From Comamonas sp. (GTDB lineage: Bacteria; Pseudomonadota; Gammaproteobacteria; Burkholderiales; Burkholderiaceae_C), in assembly GCA_019236485.1 (NCBI GenBank), contig JAFAIY010000230.1, positions 1 to 8,437 on the forward strand: 8,437 nt of DNA. The letters are read 5' to 3'. This document shows, piece by piece, positions 6,005 through 8,437 of the stretch. Made by a program: the position numbers and the translations under genes. Under the pieces are notes generated by a model. That model ran no database searches and had not been told where the DNA came from. It saw nothing but the letters and a program-made list of their open reading frames with translations. Within the stretch, counting starts at the first letter, position 1. Each line of letters starts with the position of its first letter.

Positions 6005-8437
6005 GGTGTCTCCTTTGCGCTGCCGGTCTGGTCCGCATTCTCGGCGGCGCCGGTCTTGGGGACGCTGCGCCGCGGCAGCTCCGTGACCTGCGGGTCCTCC
6101 CAGCTGCCGTGGATGTGGAACTCCTTGGTGGTGGCCGCGATCAGCGGTCCGCGCAGCACCATCTGGGCCAGAAAGCTGCTCAGGCCGACCAGAGGATTGA
6201 TGGCCGTGGCCACCAGCGAGGCCGACAGGGCGTTGATTTCCGGCACCACCACCACATGCAGGTCCTGGGTCTCCTGGTCGATATCGGCCGAGCCCTCCAT
6301 CAGCACCGCGGCGTTCACGCCCTTCATCTGCATATTGTTGGTCCTGGCGATACCACGCTGAATATTGACATCGCCGCGCATGAAGTCAAACGAGAAGCCG
6401 TTGCGGAACACATCGCGGAAATCCAGCGTCAGCCGCCGCGGCAGGGCCTGCAGGCTCAACACCCCCAGCAGCTTGGCCAGGCCTGGATCGGCCTTGAGGA
6501 ACTGGCCCTTCTGCACATCCAGGTGCACGGCGCCCGACAGGGTCTTGAAGTCCGGCGCCACGGGCGAGCCGGTCCAGCTGATCTCGCCCTGCATGGCCCC
6601 CTGGCCGTTGGCCACCACGCCCGGCATGTCGAAACGGTTGAGCAGCTTGCCCACATCACGCAGATTGAGCTGGAACTGCAGCTGGGTCTGGCCCGGATGC
6701 TTTTTGTCGCTGGAGCGCATGCTCCAGTGGCCCTGCGCGGTCAGCACCGCTTCCGGCGTGCTGATGTTGAAGCGCGACAGCTGCCATTCGCTCTGCCCCG
6801 CGCCGGCCGCCAGCCAGTGATTGCGCGCCTGCACATCCACGCTGCCCAGGGAACGCTTGCCCAGCTGGAAGTCATCCACGCTGATCTGCAGCGACGGCAG
6901 CTCGCTCACCGCACTTTCCTGCGCGGCCGCGGCGTCCAGCGCCTCGTCCGCACCCTCGGGCACGGCCAGGCGCGAGAGCTTGGCAATGACCAGTCCGCCC
7001 GGCTCCTGCGCCGAAGCCTCCCGGTACTCGATGCGGCCCGCCAGCTCCTTGGCCTGGATCTGGCTGATCCAGGCCCGGTCGGCGTGGCCGAGCTGCAGCG
7101 AGACATCGTGCAGCGAGCGGCCGTGGAGCTTGACCTCCTGCGCCTTCAGCGCCAGCTGCTGGGGCAGGAACTGGCGCCAGGATTCTTCGTCCGCGCGTGC
7201 GGCTGTGCCGCCGGCCTTCTCGGGCCGCAGGCCGCTCCAGGCATCCAGATCCAGCACCGGCAGCTGCACCCGGGCCTGCAGCCCTGCGGACGGCAGGCTG
7301 GCCTCGGCCTTGCCCCCGGCCAGCCATTCCAGGCTGCCGCGCTTGACACGGGCCTGCTCGCCGCTTATATCGCGCTCCAGCAGGGCCGCGCCGTTGCTGC
7401 CCCATTGCAGGCTGATCTGGTCGGTCAGCGGCTTGGGTACGGCCGGCACCAGGCGGTTGACGCGCAAGAGCATGGGCATGTCCGCGGCCTTGCCCAGGGG
7501 CGCGGGCAGCTGCACGGCCATGCCGACCAGATCGGACTGCAGGCTGATCTCCGGCACGCTGTGGCGCACCTTGATCTGCAAGCCGTAACGCGCCTGGCCC
7601 TGCAGCTGTCGGGCCAGGCCCGCAAGCTCGCCCAGCTCCCTGGCGTCCCGCAGGCCCTGGGCCGTGGCCAGGCCCTCGGCACGGATCTGTACGGGCTCGC
7701 CGCCGGGCTTCATCCCGCCCTCGATGCGCACCTCGCCGCCCAGGGCCTGGGCCTGCACGCCCGAGAGCTGAAAACCGGTCTCGGAAAACTGCACGCTGCC
7801 GCGCAGCTGGCTCAATGTCGGCACCTCGGGCATGAGCTGCAGCGTATTGCCAGCCAGGCTCAGCTCGCCCTGCACCTTGCTGCGCTCCATATGCATGGTG
7901 GGCAGGTGCAGCTTGAGGTGGAGCCCGGCGTTGCCGGTGGCCCGGCTGCTATCCAGAACATGAGCCGTCAGCCCCGACAGGGCCGAGTTTTGCACCATGT
8001 TCAGCATCTCTGCGAGAGCGCCATGGGCCTTGGCCGTGACCTCCACCTCGGTCTGGTTCCAGTCGGCCACGCCGGCCTGGGCCTCGTCCACCACAATGGC
8101 CGTATGGCCCAGAAAGCCCTTGGCCTTGCGCACCGTCATGGAGTTGCGGTCAAACACCAGCTCTCCCGCCAGCCGGGTCAGAGGCGGCCAGGGCTTCTCG
8201 CCGGGGCCGAGCAGATAGCCGGGCACGAACTGGTAATTCACGTCGTGGACCTGAGCGCTAATGTGGAAGTCCCCGCGGCCCGGCTTTTCAAACGGCACAT
8301 GGTCCAGCTCGCCCTTGACGCGAAAGTTCACCGCGCTGGCCTGGCCCGAGGTGATGGCCTCGCGCACATAGCGCAGCGCGTCGCTGCCCAGGTCCTGGGG
8401 CAGATAGCGGTAAATGCGGGCGCCGTTGGCGCGGCTG
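6001..8437 (-). CDS. yhdP: YhdP, AsmA-like inter-membrane phospholipid transport protein, C-terminal part
   Basis: The frame is open from the right edge of the window to a TGA at 6001-6003, giving about 811 residues. The N-terminus, with its transmembrane anchor, lies beyond 8437. A GTG at 8367 is only an internal codon: residues before it continue the family pattern (ARIYRYLPQDLGSDALRYVREA). YhdP belongs to the AsmA-like group with TamB and YdbH. These are inner-membrane-anchored proteins that span the periplasm with a long beta-rich groove and move phospholipids to the outer membrane. The fragment is rich in short beta-strand repeats. It ends in the YhdP-type C-terminal block (about 6080-6440): LDFRDVFRNGFSFDFMRGDV, then GVNAAVLMEGSADI, QETQDLHVVVVPE, and the closing FHIHGSWEDPQV. 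A polar tail of about 30 residues follows. Its stop overlaps the amidase ATG (ATGA), so it heads or belongs to the yhdP-nit-kinase-regulator operon. Confidence 0.93.
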   Translation of the reverse strand, partial: SRANGARIYRYLPQDLGSDALRYVREAITSGQASAVNFRVKGELDHVPFEKPGRGDFHISAQVHDVNYQFVPGYLLGPGEKPWPPLTRLAGELVFDRNSMTVRKAKGFLGHTAIVVDEAQAGVADWNQTEVEVTAKAHGALAEMLNMVQNSALSGLTAHVLDSSRATGNAGLHLKLHLPTMHMERSKVQGELSLAGNTLQLMPEVPTLSQLRGSVQFSETGFQLSGVQAQALGGEVRIEGGMKPGGEPVQIRAEGLATAQGLRDARELGELAGLARQLQGQARYGLQIKVRHSVPEISLQSDLVGMAVQLPAPLGKAADMPMLLRVNRLVPAVPKPLTDQISLQWGSNGAALLERDISGEQARVKRGSLEWLAGGKAEASLPSAGLQARVQLPVLDLDAWSGLRPEKAGGTAARADEESWRQFLPQQLALKAQEVKLHGRSLHDVSLQLGHADRAWISQIQAKELAGRIEYREASAQEPGGLVIAKLSRLAVPEGADEALDAAAAQESAVSELPSLQISVDDFQLGKRSLGSVDVQARNHWLAAGAGQSEWQLSRFNISTPEAVLTAQGHWSMRSSDKKHPGQTQLQFQLNLRDVGKLLNRFDMPGVVANGQGAMQGEISWTGSPVAPDFKTLSGAVHLDVQKGQFLKADPGLAKLLGVLSLQALPRRLTLDFRDVFRNGFSFDFMRGDVNIQRGIARTNNMQMKGVNAAVLMEGSADIDQETQDLHVVVVPEINALSASLVATAINPLVGLSSFLAQMVLRGPLIAATTKEFHIHGSWEDPQVTELPRRSVPKTGAAENADQTGSAKETP
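6010..6014 (-). promoter_or_regulatory. ribosome binding site of the Nit-type amidase gene
   Basis: Read on the - strand, AAAGGAGA (6016 to 6009) with core AGGAG lies 5 nt before the ATG at 6004, inside the last codons of yhdP. It supports this start and indicates independent ribosome loading in addition to the ATGA stop-start overlap. Confidence 0.8.

Noticed and set aside
8365..8367. GTG at 8367 as the start of the YhdP gene
   Set aside because: The same frame stays open to the window edge and the residues before it fit the YhdP family, so the gene is simply cut by the window.

Overview
This is a GC-rich window with strong G/C preference at third codon positions. Its gene families and neighbourhoods point to a betaproteobacterium of the Burkholderiales, most likely Comamonadaceae (Comamonas/Acidovorax/Delftia-like). 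That placement is an inference from protein style and gene order, since no rRNA or other phylogenetic marker is present. The genes look like ordinary chromosomal housekeeping and envelope genes. I see no mobile element, tRNA, rRNA, CRISPR array or phage gene.

Left part (1-2463). The window opens with the C-terminal end of an Lrp/AsnC-family regulator on the + strand. Next comes a perfect 14-bp hairpin that can terminate both this gene and the convergent mltA. mltA (- strand) encodes an outer-membrane lipoprotein lytic transglycosylase with a complete 3D catalytic domain. Divergent from mltA is a short ORF for a 56-residue single-pass membrane protein. Its ATG shares bases with the mltA ATG inside one CATG palindrome, so each gene's leader must lie inside the other gene. 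After a 165-bp gap, which holds a strong ribosome binding site at its end, comes an OmpA/YiaD-like lipoprotein with a glycine-zipper segment, closed by a textbook terminator.

Right part (2484-8437). Four - strand genes form one tightly packed unit, transcribed right to left: yhdP (5' end outside the window), a Nit-type amidase, a PAS-containing membrane histidine kinase and a FixJ/DctR-type response regulator. The junctions are a 4-nt ATGA overlap, a 4-nt GTGA overlap and a 6-nt gap. yhdP next to a nitrilase-family gene is a neighbourhood known from other proteobacteria, where tldD commonly follows. Here a two-component system sits in that downstream position.

Working picture: the window is dominated by cell-envelope functions. 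These are peptidoglycan turnover (MltA), peptidoglycan-outer membrane anchoring (OmpA-like lipoprotein), inter-membrane phospholipid transport (YhdP), and a membrane sensor kinase/regulator pair co-transcribed with yhdP. The kinase's signal and the regulator's targets cannot be read from the sequence. I found no clearly new multi-gene system. The points most worth a second look are the overlapping divergent starts with the pilin-like small protein, and the coupling of yhdP-nit to a two-component system.
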